A stretch of 64,000 nucleotides of DNA, taken from Xanthobacter sp. NM-25. GTDB lineage: Bacteria > Pseudomonadota > Alphaproteobacteria > Rhizobiales > Xanthobacteraceae. The first letter of the stretch is position 1, and every line of letters begins with the position of its first letter. Made by a program: the position numbers and the translations under genes. The DNA lies in contig NZ_JACBFS010000002.1 in assembly GCF_022138605.1 (NCBI RefSeq), positions 434,001 to 498,000 of the forward strand, given 5' to 3'. The notes beneath the pieces are model-generated. The model had not been told where the DNA came from. It made no database searches and worked only from the letters and a program-made list of their open reading frames with translations. Positions 25,044-33,814 of the stretch are shown here, one piece after another.

Positions 25044-26509
25044 CCCGCCGCCCCGCCCTTCTCGTGGTGGATGACGAGCCGCGCTCGGTGGAAGTGATCG
25101 CCCGCGTGCTCGACGAGGAATTCGACGTCTTCACCGCCGGCAGCGCCGACGAGGCCCGGCGCATCCTGGAGAACGAGTGGATCCAGGTGATCTTCTGCGA
25201 CCAGCGCATGCCCGGCACCTCCGGCGTCGCGCTGCTCACCGAGGTGCGCGAGCGCTGGCCGGACATCCTGCGCATCATCGTCACCGGCTATAGCGAGCCC
25301 GAGGACATGATCGGCGCCATCAATGCCGCCGGCATCTACCAGTTCATCCCCAAGCCCTGGCATCCCGACCAATTGCTGCTCGCCGCCCGCAACGCCGCCC
25401 ATCTGTTCGATCTGCAGCGCGAGCACGAGCGGCTGAGCCTCGAAATGAAGCTCACCGCCACCACCGCCGAGGCGCGCCTCGCCGCCCAGCGGGAACGGGT
25501 GGCACAGATCTTCCATTTCGACACGCTGATCCGCGCCCCCGGCAGCCCGCTCTCCGACACCTGTACCCGCGGCGCCAAGGTCGCCACCTTCGACGTGCCG
25601 GTGCTGATCCATGGGGAGACCGGCACCGGCAAGGAACTCCTGGCCCGCGCCATCCATTATTCCAGCCTGCGCTCGGACCGCCCGTTCTTCGCCGTGAACT
25701 GCGGGGCCATCCCCGACGAGCTGCTGGAATCCGAATTGTTCGGCCACAAGAAAGGCTCGTTCACCGGCGCCCACGTCACCCGCATCGGCCTGCTCGATCA
25801 GGCGGATGGCGGCACCATCCTGTTGGACGAGATCGGCGACATCTCCCCCGCCTTCCAGGTGAAGCTGCTGCGCTTTTTGCAGGAAGGCGAGATCCGCCCG
25901 GTGGGCTCCAACGAGGCCAAGCGCGTCAATGTGCGGGTGCTCGCCGCCACCCATCGCGACCTCGTCGGCGAGGTGGCCAAGGGCCGCTTCCGCGAGGATC
26001 TCTATTACCGCCTCTCCGCCATGGTGCTGACCCTGCCGGCGCTGCGCGAGCGGCGCGCCGACATCCCGGTGCTGGCGCAGAGCATCCTCGATGCGCTGGC
26101 CGCCCAGCACGGCAAGCGCGCCAAGGGCTTCAGCCCCGAGGCGCTCGCCTGCATGCAGGCCTATGACTGGCCCGGCAACGTGCGCGAACTGCAGAACGAG
26201 ATCACCCGCATGCTGGTGCTGGCCGAGCGCGAGACCCTGGGCGCCGACCTGCTCTCGCCCCATCTGGTGCGGGCAGCGGCCATCACCACCGCCCGCGCCG
26301 AGCCGGAGGTGATCACCTTGCCCGAGTCCGGCCCGCTGAAAGACCGCATCGAGCGCATGGAAGCCTCCATCCTCACCGAAACCCTGGTGCGCTGCCGCTG
26401 GAACAAGAGCCGCGCAGCGGAGGAGCTGGGCCTGTCGCGGGTGGGGCTGCGCGCCAAACTCGACCGCTACGGCATCGCCCGCGACCGCACCTTCGCCCAG
26501 CCGCATTGA
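25040..26509 (+). CDS. hoxA: Sigma-54-dependent hydrogenase regulator HoxA/HupR
   Basis: This is an NtrC-type activator. The 489-residue protein has a receiver domain with LLVVDDEPRSV and phospho-acceptor D54 (FCDQRMPGTSG). Its AAA+ domain has Walker A GETGTGKEL, a sigma-54 contact loop written GSFTGA rather than GAFTGA, and Walker B-region LLDEIGDIS. A Fis-type helix-turn-helix closes it (NKSRAAEELGLSRVGLRAKL). HupR/HoxA proteins can be active when unphosphorylated. The hupS sigma-54 promoter is the obvious target. It sits between hypB and hypC; hypF often occupies this position in other clusters. No hydrogen-sensing hupUV/hupT genes are in the window. Confidence 0.94.
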   Translation: MTRRPALLVVDDEPRSVEVIARVLDEEFDVFTAGSADEARRILENEWIQVIFCDQRMPGTSGVALLTEVRERWPDILRIIVTGYSEPEDMIGAINAAGIYQFIPKPWHPDQLLLAARNAAHLFDLQREHERLSLEMKLTATTAEARLAAQRERVAQIFHFDTLIRAPGSPLSDTCTRGAKVATFDVPVLIHGETGTGKELLARAIHYSSLRSDRPFFAVNCGAIPDELLESELFGHKKGSFTGAHVTRIGLLDQADGGTILLDEIGDISPAFQVKLLRFLQEGEIRPVGSNEAKRVNVRVLAATHRDLVGEVAKGRFREDLYYRLSAMVLTLPALRERRADIPVLAQSILDALAAQHGKRAKGFSPEALACMQAYDWPGNVRELQNEITRMLVLAERETLGADLLSPHLVRAAAITTARAEPEVITLPESGPLKDRIERMEASILTETLVRCRWNKSRAAEELGLSRVGLRAKLDRYGIARDRTFAQPH

Positions 26510-26528
26510 AGACGAACGGAGAACCGCC

Positions 26529-26840
26529 ATGTGTCTCGGCATTCCTGGGCGCATCGTCGCCGTCGCCGATGAGGAGGCCATGCTGTGCGTGGTGGATGTC
26601 TCCGGCGTGCGCCGCACTGTGGACGTGGTGTGCGTGGCCGCGCCCGGCGCGCCCCTCGCAGATCTCGTGGGGGCCTGGGTGCTGGTGCATGTGGGCTTCG
26701 CCATGAGCGTCATCGACGAGGAGGAGGCGGCCGCCACCCTGAAGGTGCTGACCGAGATTGGCGAGGCGGCGGCGGAAATGGAGGCGCTCACCGCCGGCGC
26801 TATCGCCCCCCTCGCCTCCCAGCCGGCCGGACAGGAGTGA
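26529..26840 (+). CDS. hypC: Hydrogenase chaperone HypC
   Basis: HypC carries the Fe(CN)2CO precursor with HypD to the large subunit. The 103-residue protein begins MCLGIPGRIVAV with the essential Cys2. Further strands (ARGV-like VDVSGVRRTVDVVCV and VGAWVLVHVGFAMSVIDEEEA) match the OB-type fold. It follows hoxA by 19 bases and precedes hypD by four. Confidence 0.96.
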   Translation: MCLGIPGRIVAVADEEAMLCVVDVSGVRRTVDVVCVAAPGAPLADLVGAWVLVHVGFAMSVIDEEEAAATLKVLTEIGEAAAEMEALTAGAIAPLASQPAGQE

Positions 26841-26844
26841 GCCC

Positions 26845-27969
26845 ATGCGCTTCGTCGATGAATTCCGCGATCCCGCTCTGGCCAGGGCGCTGGTGAAGGA
26901 GATCGAGGCCATCTCCGCCCGGCTGGAACGCGGCCGCGACAGGCCGTTCGCCATCATGGAAGTGTGCGGCGGGCACACCCACGCCATCTTCCGCTATGGC
27001 CTCGAAGGGCTTTTGCCGGATCTGGTGGAATTCGTGCATGGCCCCGGCTGCCCGGTGTGCGTGCTGCCCATGGGCCGGGTGGATGACTGCGTGGCCATCG
27101 CCGAACGGGAAGAGGTGATCTTCGCCACCTTCGGCGATGCCATGCGAGTGCCGGGCTCCAGGAAGAGCCTGCTCCAGGCCAAGGCCGAGGGCGCCGACGT
27201 ACGCATGGTCTATTCCCCCCTCGACGCCCTCACTTTGGCCACGCGCAACCCGGAGCGCGAGGTGGTGTTCTTCGGCCTCGGCTTCGAGACCACCATGCCC
27301 TCCACGGCGCTCACCGTGCTGCGCGCCGCGCGCGAGGGGGTGGAGAACTTCTCTTTGTTCTGCAACCACATCACCATCATCCCCACCCTGCGGGCGCTGC
27401 TGGAGCAGGAGGATTTCGGCATCGACGGCTTCATCGGCCCGGGCCATGTCTCCATGGTCATCGGCACCGAGCCGTACCGCTTCATCGCCGATGAATTCAA
27501 GAAGCCCCTGGTGGTGGCGGGCTTCGAGCCCATCGACCTGTTGCAGTCGCTGCTCATGGTGCTGCGGCAGATCGAGGCGGGGGACGCCCGGATCGAGAAC
27601 CAATATGCCCGGGTGGTGCCGCCCCACGGCAACCCCGCCGCCCTGAAGGCGGTTGCGGAGGTCTATGAGCCGCGCCCCACCTTCGAATGGCGCGGCCTCG
27701 GCTCCATCGCCGGCTCCGGGGTGCGGCTGCGCGAGGCCTTCGCCCGCTTCGATGCGGAACGCCGCTTCGCGGTGCCCGACGTGAAGGTGGCGGACCCCGC
27801 CCAATGCCGCTGCGGCGCCGTGCTCACCGGGGCGGAAAAGCCCTGGGCCTGCCCCGAATTCGGCAAAGGTTGCACGCCGGAAACGCCGCTCGGCGCGCTC
27901 ATGGTGTCGTCGGAAGGATCGTGCGCCGCCTATTACCAATACGGCGGCCTGAGGGGAGAAGCCGCATGA
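26845..27969 (+). CDS. hypD: Hydrogenase formation protein HypD
   Basis: HypD is the [4Fe-4S] scaffold where cyanide and CO are attached to iron. The 374-residue protein shows the family's conserved blocks: MEVCGGHTHAIFRYGL, HGPGCPVCVLPMGR, FGDAMRVPGS, GFETTMPSTALTV, GPGHVSMVIG, and the C-terminal Cys region CRCGAVL...CPEFGKGCTPETPLGALMVSSEGSCAAYY. Together with hypC and hypE it forms the usual trio. Its stop overlaps the hypE ATG. Confidence 0.97.
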   Translation: MRFVDEFRDPALARALVKEIEAISARLERGRDRPFAIMEVCGGHTHAIFRYGLEGLLPDLVEFVHGPGCPVCVLPMGRVDDCVAIAEREEVIFATFGDAMRVPGSRKSLLQAKAEGADVRMVYSPLDALTLATRNPEREVVFFGLGFETTMPSTALTVLRAAREGVENFSLFCNHITIIPTLRALLEQEDFGIDGFIGPGHVSMVIGTEPYRFIADEFKKPLVVAGFEPIDLLQSLLMVLRQIEAGDARIENQYARVVPPHGNPAALKAVAEVYEPRPTFEWRGLGSIAGSGVRLREAFARFDAERRFAVPDVKVADPAQCRCGAVLTGAEKPWACPEFGKGCTPETPLGALMVSSEGSCAAYYQYGGLRGEAA

Positions 27970-29027
27970 ACGCCCCCGCAACGCCCACCCGCCGCCGCGC
28001 GCTCACCCAGAGCACCATCACCCTCGCCCATGGGGGCGGCGGCAGCGCCATGCGCGACCTCATCGACGACGTGTTCCTCTCGACCTTCTCGGGCGCCGGC
28101 CACCCGGCTCCCGAGGACCAGGCGCGGTTCGATCTCGCCGCCCTCGCCGCCAAGGGCGACCGGCTCGCCTTCACCACCGACAGCTTCGTGGTGGACCCCC
28201 TGTTCTTCCCCGGCGGCGACATCGGCACATTGGCCGTGTGCGGAACGGTGAACGACCTTGCCGTGGGCGGGGCGGTGCCGGTGGCGCTCTCCTGCGCCGT
28301 CATCATCGAGGAGGGGCTCAAGGTGGAGGAACTGCGCCGGGTGGTGGCCTCCATGGCCGAGACCGCCCGCGCCGCCGGCGTCGCCATCGCCACCGGCGAC
28401 ACCAAGGTGGTGGCCCGCGGCGCGTGCGACAAGCTGTTCATCACCACCACCGGCATCGGCGTGGTGCGCACCGGGCTCGATGTGGGCATCACCAAGGCGC
28501 GCCCGGGCGATGTGGTGCTGGTGAACGGCCTGCTGGGCGACCACGGTGCCGCCATCCTCAACGCCCGGGGCGATCTGGCGCTGGAGACGGAAATCACCAG
28601 CGATTGCGCCCCCCTCCACGACCTCATCGCCACGTTGATCACCGCCACCCCGGGCATCCGCATGATGCGCGATGCCACCCGTGGCGGCGTCGCGGCGGTG
28701 GTGAACGAGCTGGCGGAGGCGAGCGCCGTGGGCGTGCGGCTCGACGAGCTCGCCTTGCCCATGCGGCCGGAGGTGCAGGGCTTTTGCGAGATCCTGGGGC
28801 TCGACCCGCTCTATCTCGCCAACGAAGGCAAGATCGTCGCGGTGGTGCCATCGGACGAGGCCGAGGCAGCCCTTGCCGCTTTGCGCGCCCACCCGCTCGG
28901 GCGCGATGCGGCGGCCATCGGCACCATCACCAGCGGCCGGCCCGGCCGGGTGACCATGGCGACCCGCTTCGGCGGCGAGCGCATCGTCGACATGCTGGTG
29001 GGCGACCAATTGCCCCGCATCTGCTGA
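27966..29027 (+). CDS. hypE: Hydrogenase expression/formation protein HypE
   Basis: HypE dehydrates a carbamoyl group on its C-terminal Cys to give the thiocyanate used for cyanide ligands. The 353-residue protein has the AIR-synthase-like ATP-binding fold (TLAHGGGGSAMRDLI, TDSFVVDPLFFPGGDIGTLAVCGTVNDLA, GDTKVVARG, DATRGGVAAVVNELA) and ends in PRIC, the required terminal cysteine. Its carbamoyl donor protein HypF is not encoded in this window. It is the last gene of the hup-hyp block. Confidence 0.97.
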   Translation: MNAPATPTRRRALTQSTITLAHGGGGSAMRDLIDDVFLSTFSGAGHPAPEDQARFDLAALAAKGDRLAFTTDSFVVDPLFFPGGDIGTLAVCGTVNDLAVGGAVPVALSCAVIIEEGLKVEELRRVVASMAETARAAGVAIATGDTKVVARGACDKLFITTTGIGVVRTGLDVGITKARPGDVVLVNGLLGDHGAAILNARGDLALETEITSDCAPLHDLIATLITATPGIRMMRDATRGGVAAVVNELAEASAVGVRLDELALPMRPEVQGFCEILGLDPLYLANEGKIVAVVPSDEAEAALAALRAHPLGRDAAAIGTITSGRPGRVTMATRFGGERIVDMLVGDQLPRIC

Positions 29028-29198
29028 GGGCCGCCCGCGCACCTGCGCACGGCCCATCGGTCCCGCAGCGCACAACAAAAACCGCTTGTGAAGCGGCGGC
29101 CGGACTGCGTAGCATCCCCCCGTCTTCACCAGGGGCTTGGCTGGGCCAGCCTCTCAGCTCGATCGACATTCGAGCACGATGGCCCGTCGTTGGGCGTT

Positions 29199-29222
29199 CC
29201 CTCTCCCGCTTTCGGGGGAGGG
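29199..29222 (+). repeat. C-rich/G-rich palindrome
   Basis: CCCTCTCCC, a short GCTTTC spacer, then GGGGGAGGG. The same element lies in reverse orientation at 29394-29424, and relatives flank cbbA-cbbE at 59.6 kb. Confidence 0.7.
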
Positions 29223-29262
29223 TGAGGGAGGGGGCCAGGACGGCGTCCTGCATCGCAGAAAC

Positions 29263-29321
29263 TGGCATTTGAAAACTTGGCATTTGAGAACTTGGCATTT
29301 GAGAACTTGGCATTTGAAACT
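29263..29321. repeat. Four tandem copies of a 15-bp unit
   Basis: The unit TGGCATTTGARAACT repeats almost exactly at 29263, 29278, 29293 and (shortened) 29308. There are no spacers, so it is not a CRISPR array. It could be a variable-number locus or an array of protein-binding sites. Confidence 0.85.
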
Positions 29322-29393
29322 TTTTTCACTTTCGAGGCACGGCCCTTCGCCTCGCAATTCGGTTCACGTGACTGGCGATTGCCCCCTTCCCCG

Positions 29394-29424
29394 ACCCTCC
29401 CCCGCAAGCGGGAGAGGGAGGGGC
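29394..29424 (-). repeat. C-rich/G-rich palindrome, inverted copy
   Basis: CCCTCCCCCGC-AA-GCGGGAGAGGGAGGG; the reverse orientation of the element at 29199. Confidence 0.7.
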
Positions 29425-29652
29425 ACCAAGAGGAACACGTTGCTGGTGAGGAGGTGAACGGTGGCGGGGGAATGAGCCGCGCTACGTGCCGGCGGGTCTT
29501 CGCCGACCCTGCCGTGCTCACGCAGCCCATGCCTGAAGGTGAGGACGCGACGGGCCTGCGATCCCCGCTAATCCCGCGCAGGCCGGATGAAACAGAATGA
29601 GGGCCACGGCGTTCAGCCTCTGACATCAGCCCCGCTTTGCAGGAGAACCCTC

Positions 29653-30636
29653 GTGCTCGACACCCATGCCGAACGCGACCGCATCGAAGACGGCGTGCGC
29701 GCCGCTCTGCCACGCTGGGGGCTCGATCCCGATGCGGAGATGCGCCTCATCACCGTGTCCGACAACGCCACCTACAGGGTGCAGGACGGGCGCGACGGCG
29801 ATGTGGTGCTGCGGGTGCACCGCTCCGGCGCCCACTGCCGGGCCGAGATCAAGTCGGAACTGGCCTGGATCGAGGCGCTGCGCGCCGATGATGTCATCAC
29901 CACGCCGCGCCCCATCCCCCTCGCCGAGGGCGGCTTCATCGCCGATGTGGCGGGGGTGGGCGCCAGCCACCATGTGGTGGCCTTCGAGTTCATGCCCGGC
30001 CGCGAGCCCTCGCCCGATGAGGATCTGGTGGCGTGGTTCCGCCACCTCGGCACCCTTCACGCCCGGCTGCATGCCCATGCCCGCCGCTGGAAGCGCCCCG
30101 AAGGCTTCGCCCGCAAGGTGTGGAATTTCGAGAGCACGCTGGGCGCCAAGCCGTTGTGGGGGGATTTCCGCAACGCCCTCGGTCTCGACGACCAGGGCCG
30201 GGTACTGCTGGAGCGCACCGCGCGGATGCTGAAGGACAAGCTGCGACCGCTGGAACAGCCGGACGGCTTCGGCCTGGTGCATGCCGACCTGCGGCTCGCC
30301 AATCTGCTGGTGGACGGCGACCGGTTCGCCCTCATCGATTTCGATGACTGCGGCTTCTCCTGGTTCCTCTATGATTTCGCCGCCGCCATCTCCTTCCTGG
30401 AGCACGAACCCTATGTGCCGGCCCTGAAGGCCGCCTGGATGGAGGGCTATCGCGCCGAGCGGCCGCTGCCGGGTGATGTCTCCGCCCAGCTCGACGTCTT
30501 CGTGATGCTGCGCCGCATCCTGCTCACCGCCTGGGCCGCCTCCCACGGCGAACGCCCCGCCGCCCAGGCCCTCGGCCCCGCCTTCACCGATGGCACGGTG
30601 GCCCTCGCCGAAGCCTTCCTCTCCCGCCACGGCTGA
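29653..30636 (+). CDS. Phosphotransferase of the aminoglycoside/homoserine kinase-like superfamily
   Basis: The 327-residue product starts at GTG 29653 with AGGAG at good distance. It has a protein-kinase-like fold: DNATYRVQDGRDGDVVLRVHR in the N-lobe (nucleotide-binding Lys replaced by Arg in VLRV), catalytic loop HADLRLANLLVD and metal-binding DFDDCGF. FLYDFAAAISFLEHEP resembles the SrkA/YihE and choline/homoserine kinase group. The substrate cannot be told from sequence; a small molecule is likely. It is followed by a hairpin (30637-30680). Confidence 0.8.
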   Translation: MLDTHAERDRIEDGVRAALPRWGLDPDAEMRLITVSDNATYRVQDGRDGDVVLRVHRSGAHCRAEIKSELAWIEALRADDVITTPRPIPLAEGGFIADVAGVGASHHVVAFEFMPGREPSPDEDLVAWFRHLGTLHARLHAHARRWKRPEGFARKVWNFESTLGAKPLWGDFRNALGLDDQGRVLLERTARMLKDKLRPLEQPDGFGLVHADLRLANLLVDGDRFALIDFDDCGFSWFLYDFAAAISFLEHEPYVPALKAAWMEGYRAERPLPGDVSAQLDVFVMLRRILLTAWAASHGERPAAQALGPAFTDGTVALAEAFLSRHG

Positions 30637-30685
30637 GGCCCCCGCGGGGCACCGCTTCATCACGGGCAAACGCGGGGGCCGTTTC
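30637..30685 (+). terminator. Possible terminator after the phosphotransferase gene
   Basis: GGCCCCCGCG (30637-30646) pairs perfectly with CGCGGGGGCC (30671-30680), followed by GTTTCC. The 24-base loop and short U-run make it less certain. Confidence 0.5.
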
Positions 30686-30852
30686 CTGTGACCTCGCCCC
30701 CGGTGCACGCCGCCCTGCCGTGACAGCGCCGCAACCCTGGGCTAGAGCACTCGCCCGTTCATTGAATCGGGGACATGCTCCAGCGCTGCGCAGGGGCGCC
30801 TGAGCCTCAGGCTGCTTCGGGCATCCCCCGAAACCCGTATTAAGGATCCCCC

Positions 30853-33219
30853 ATGGCCGCTACGCCGTCTGCCACCAAGGCTGCTGAAACCGAAGCCATC
30901 GCCCGCATCATCGCCGGCGAGATCAGCGCGCGGCCGGCCCAGGTGAGCGCGGCGGTGGGGCTGCTGGACGAAGGCGCCACGGTGCCTTTCATCGCCCGCT
31001 ACCGAAAGGAAGTCACCGGCGGCCTCGACGACACCCAATTGCGCACCCTGGAGGAGCGCCTGTCCTATCTGCGCGAGCTGGAGGCGCGCCGCGCCACCGT
31101 GCTCGCCTCCATTGAGGGCCAGGGCAAGCTCACCGATGACCTGCGCGGTAAGCTCCTCTCCGTCACCACCAAGGCGGAGCTGGAAGACCTCTATCTGCCC
31201 TATAAGCCCAAGCGGCGCACCAAGGCGGAAATCGCCCGCGAAAAAGGCCTCAGCCCGCTGGCGGAAACCCTTTTGGCCGATCGCAGAAGCGTGCCGGCGG
31301 AGCTGGCCACCCGCTTCCTCAACGATCAGGTGGCGGACGTGAAGGCCGCCCTCGACGGCGCTCGCGACATCCTGGTGGAGACGTTCGCGGAAAATGCCGA
31401 TCTGGTGGGCCGCCTGCGCACCTATATGAAGAGCCAGGCCGTGCTCAAGGCCAAGGTGGCCGAGGGCAAGGAGGAGGCCGGCGCCAAGTTCCGCGACTAT
31501 TTCGACCATGCGGAAAAATGGGCCACCGCCCCCAGCCACCGGGTGCTGGCCATGCTGCGCGGCCGCAACGAGGACATGCTGACCCTCGACCTCGTCGTGG
31601 ACGAGGACGCCACCGCCCCCATCAAGCCGGTGGAGCGGCTGGTGGCCGAGGCTTACGAGATCCCCCTCGCCAATGGCGGCCCCGCCGATGCCTTCCTCCT
31701 GGACGTGGCGCGCTGGGCCTGGCGGGTGAAGCTCTCGCTGCACCTCACCATCGATCTCATGGGCGAGCTGAGGGAGAAGGCGGAGGAAGAGGCCATCCAC
31801 GTCTTCGCCCGCAATCTCAAGGACCTGCTGCTCGCCGCCCCGGCCGGCTCGCGGGCCACCATGGGCCTCGACCCCGGCATCCGCACCGGCGTGAAGGTGG
31901 CGGTGGTGGATGGCACCGGCAAGGTGCTCGCCACCTCTACCGTCTATCCGTTCCAGCCCCGCAACGATGTGCAAGGAGCCATGGCGGAGCTGGCCAGCCT
32001 CATCCGCCGCCATCGGGTGGAGCTGATCGCCATCGGCAACGGCACGGCGAGCCGCGAGACCGACAAGCTCGCCGCCGATCTCCTCTCCGCTTTGCCGCCG
32101 GATGCCGCCGGCAAGAAGCCCATCAAGGTGGTGGTGAGCGAGGCCGGCGCCTCGGTCTATTCCGCCTCCGCCACCGCCGCGGCCGAAATGCCCGATCTCG
32201 ATGTGTCCCTGCGCGGCGCCGTCTCCATCGCCCGCCGGCTGCAGGACCCGCTGGCGGAGCTGGTGAAGATCGAGCCAAAGTCCATCGGCGTCGGCCAGTA
32301 TCAGCACGATGTGGATCAGGCCCGCCTCGCCAAGGCCCTGGATGCGGTGGTGGAAGACGCGGTGAACGCCGTGGGCGTCGACCTCAACACCGCCTCCGCC
32401 TCGCTGCTCGCCCGGGTGTCGGGGCTCGGCACGTCGCTGGCGGAGGCCATCGTCGCCCACCGCGATACGGTGGGGGCGTTCAAGACCCGCAAGGAACTGC
32501 TGAAGGTCTCCCGGCTCGGCCCGCGCACCTTCGAGCTCGCCGCCGGCTTCCTGCGCATTCCCGATGGCGCCGAGCCGTTGGACGCCTCGGCGGTGCATCC
32601 GGAAGCCTATGAGGTGGCGAAGAAGATCGTTGCCGCCTGCGGCCGCGACGTGCGCGCGCTGATGGGCGATACGGCGGCGCTGAAAGCCCTCGATCCGCGC
32701 ACCTTCGTGGACGAGCGCTTCGGCCTGCCCACGGTGCGTGACATCCTCTCCGAATTGGAGAAGCCCGGCCGCGATCCGCGCCCCGCCTTCAAGACCGCCA
32801 CCTTCGCCGAGGGGGTGCACGAGATGAGCGACCTCAAGCCCGGCATGGTGCTGGAAGGCACGGTGACCAATGTCGCCGCGTTCGGCGCCTTCGTCGACAT
32901 CGGCGTGCACCAGGACGGGCTGGTCCATGTCTCCGCCCTGGCCGACCGGTTCGTGAAGGACCCCCATGAGGTGGTCAAGGCCGGTGATGTGGTGAAGGTG
33001 CGGGTGGTGGATGTGGATGTGAAGAGGAAGCGCATCGCCCTCTCCATGCGCAAGGACGACGCCGGCGGCCGGCCCGCAGGCGGCACCCCCGACCGCGCCA
33101 CCGCCCCGCGCGACGGCAAGCGCGGCCTGCCCCCGCAGGGCAAGCGCAGCAACGACAAGCCAGACCAGGGCGCATTCGGCGCGGCCCTGGCCGAGGCGCT
33201 GCGGCGCAAGGGGGGCTGA
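30853..33219 (+). CDS. tex: Transcription accessory protein Tex (S1 RNA-binding)
   Basis: Tex is a conserved nucleic-acid-binding protein related to eukaryotic Spt6. The 788-residue product has the family order: N-terminal helical part (FIARYRKEVTGGLDDTQLR, YLPYKPKRRTKAEIARE), the YqgF/RNase H-like core (TMGLDPGIRTGVKVAVVD, GNGTASRETDKLAADL, VVSEAGASVYSAS), the helix-hairpin-helix region (DLNTASASLLARVSGLG), and an S1 domain near residues 660-730 (GTVTNVAAFGAFVDIGVHQDGLVHVS). A basic Gly/Arg/Lys tail ends it. It appears to be monocistronic. Confidence 0.96.
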   Translation: MAATPSATKAAETEAIARIIAGEISARPAQVSAAVGLLDEGATVPFIARYRKEVTGGLDDTQLRTLEERLSYLRELEARRATVLASIEGQGKLTDDLRGKLLSVTTKAELEDLYLPYKPKRRTKAEIAREKGLSPLAETLLADRRSVPAELATRFLNDQVADVKAALDGARDILVETFAENADLVGRLRTYMKSQAVLKAKVAEGKEEAGAKFRDYFDHAEKWATAPSHRVLAMLRGRNEDMLTLDLVVDEDATAPIKPVERLVAEAYEIPLANGGPADAFLLDVARWAWRVKLSLHLTIDLMGELREKAEEEAIHVFARNLKDLLLAAPAGSRATMGLDPGIRTGVKVAVVDGTGKVLATSTVYPFQPRNDVQGAMAELASLIRRHRVELIAIGNGTASRETDKLAADLLSALPPDAAGKKPIKVVVSEAGASVYSASATAAAEMPDLDVSLRGAVSIARRLQDPLAELVKIEPKSIGVGQYQHDVDQARLAKALDAVVEDAVNAVGVDLNTASASLLARVSGLGTSLAEAIVAHRDTVGAFKTRKELLKVSRLGPRTFELAAGFLRIPDGAEPLDASAVHPEAYEVAKKIVAACGRDVRALMGDTAALKALDPRTFVDERFGLPTVRDILSELEKPGRDPRPAFKTATFAEGVHEMSDLKPGMVLEGTVTNVAAFGAFVDIGVHQDGLVHVSALADRFVKDPHEVVKAGDVVKVRVVDVDVKRKRIALSMRKDDAGGRPAGGTPDRATAPRDGKRGLPPQGKRSNDKPDQGAFGAALAEALRRKGG

Positions 33220-33300
33220 CCTGAGAGCCTGTTTGGGAAATCGGCGGACATGCTCTAGCTTGAAGCGAAACAGGCGCCAGCACGGGGAGGGACGGCAGCG

Positions 33301-33690
33301 GTGAGGAGGCGGCCTTCGCATCTGCGCGCCTTTGCTGCCCTCCTTGCAGCCTATGGCCTCGTGCTGCAGGCGCTGCTGCTGGGCCTGGTGCTCGGCGTCT
33401 CGGCGGCGGCCGCATCCAGTTCCTCGCCCGGCTGGCTGGCGCTGTGCACCCCCTCGGGCACGACACCGACCCCGGAAGGCGGCGGGCCGAAGACGGGCGC
33501 CCCCACCTGCTGCGTCGCCGGCGCCTGCGGCCTCGGTTTCGGCCTGCCTGGCGGCACCGCCAGCCCCCTCGACATTCCGCTGCGCTTCGCACAAGCCGCG
33601 GTTCTGCCGCCGGCGCGCGCGATCATCGCGCCGCAGCGGCGCGGACATCTGCCGCAAGCGCGCGCGCCCCCAGCCCCGACACGCGGCTGA
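33301..33690 (+). CDS. Small Cys-containing membrane/exported protein, DUF2946-like
   Basis: The 129-residue product uses a GTG start after a GGGAGGG site. One hydrophobic segment (LAAYGLVLQALLLGLVLGVSAAAA) is a signal peptide or anchor. The exported part has cysteines in LALCTPSG and TCCVAGACGLG, as in DUF2946 proteins often found beside copper-handling genes. It is 124 bases upstream of a PCuAC copper chaperone on the same strand. The family call is tentative; a role in copper handling is inferred from the Cys pattern and neighbour. Confidence 0.6.
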   Translation: MRRRPSHLRAFAALLAAYGLVLQALLLGLVLGVSAAAASSSSPGWLALCTPSGTTPTPEGGGPKTGAPTCCVAGACGLGFGLPGGTASPLDIPLRFAQAAVLPPARAIIAPQRRGHLPQARAPPAPTRG

Positions 33691-33814
33691 ACCTGTCCCG
33701 TATCTCGCCTGCAACCCGTCCGCTCCGGCACCGCCGGGGCCGCGGCGCGGGCACATGCCATCCCGCGCGGCCCCGTGGCCGCTTCGCGTCACCTCCATTT
33801 TCGGACATCACTCC

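Larger units (their letters stand above)
29028..29652. other. Gene-free, repeat-rich stretch after the hyp genes
   Basis: About 620 bases carry no convincing gene. They contain two inverted copies of a C-rich/G-rich palindrome family and a four-copy 15-bp tandem repeat (listed separately). Confidence 0.6.

Noticed and set aside
29263..29321. Possible CRISPR array
   Set aside because: The 15-bp units are directly adjacent without unique spacers and no cas genes are present.
30742..33798. A 1018-codon minus-strand frame opposite tex
   Set aside because: Antisense shadow of tex with biased composition; no ribosome site or domain.
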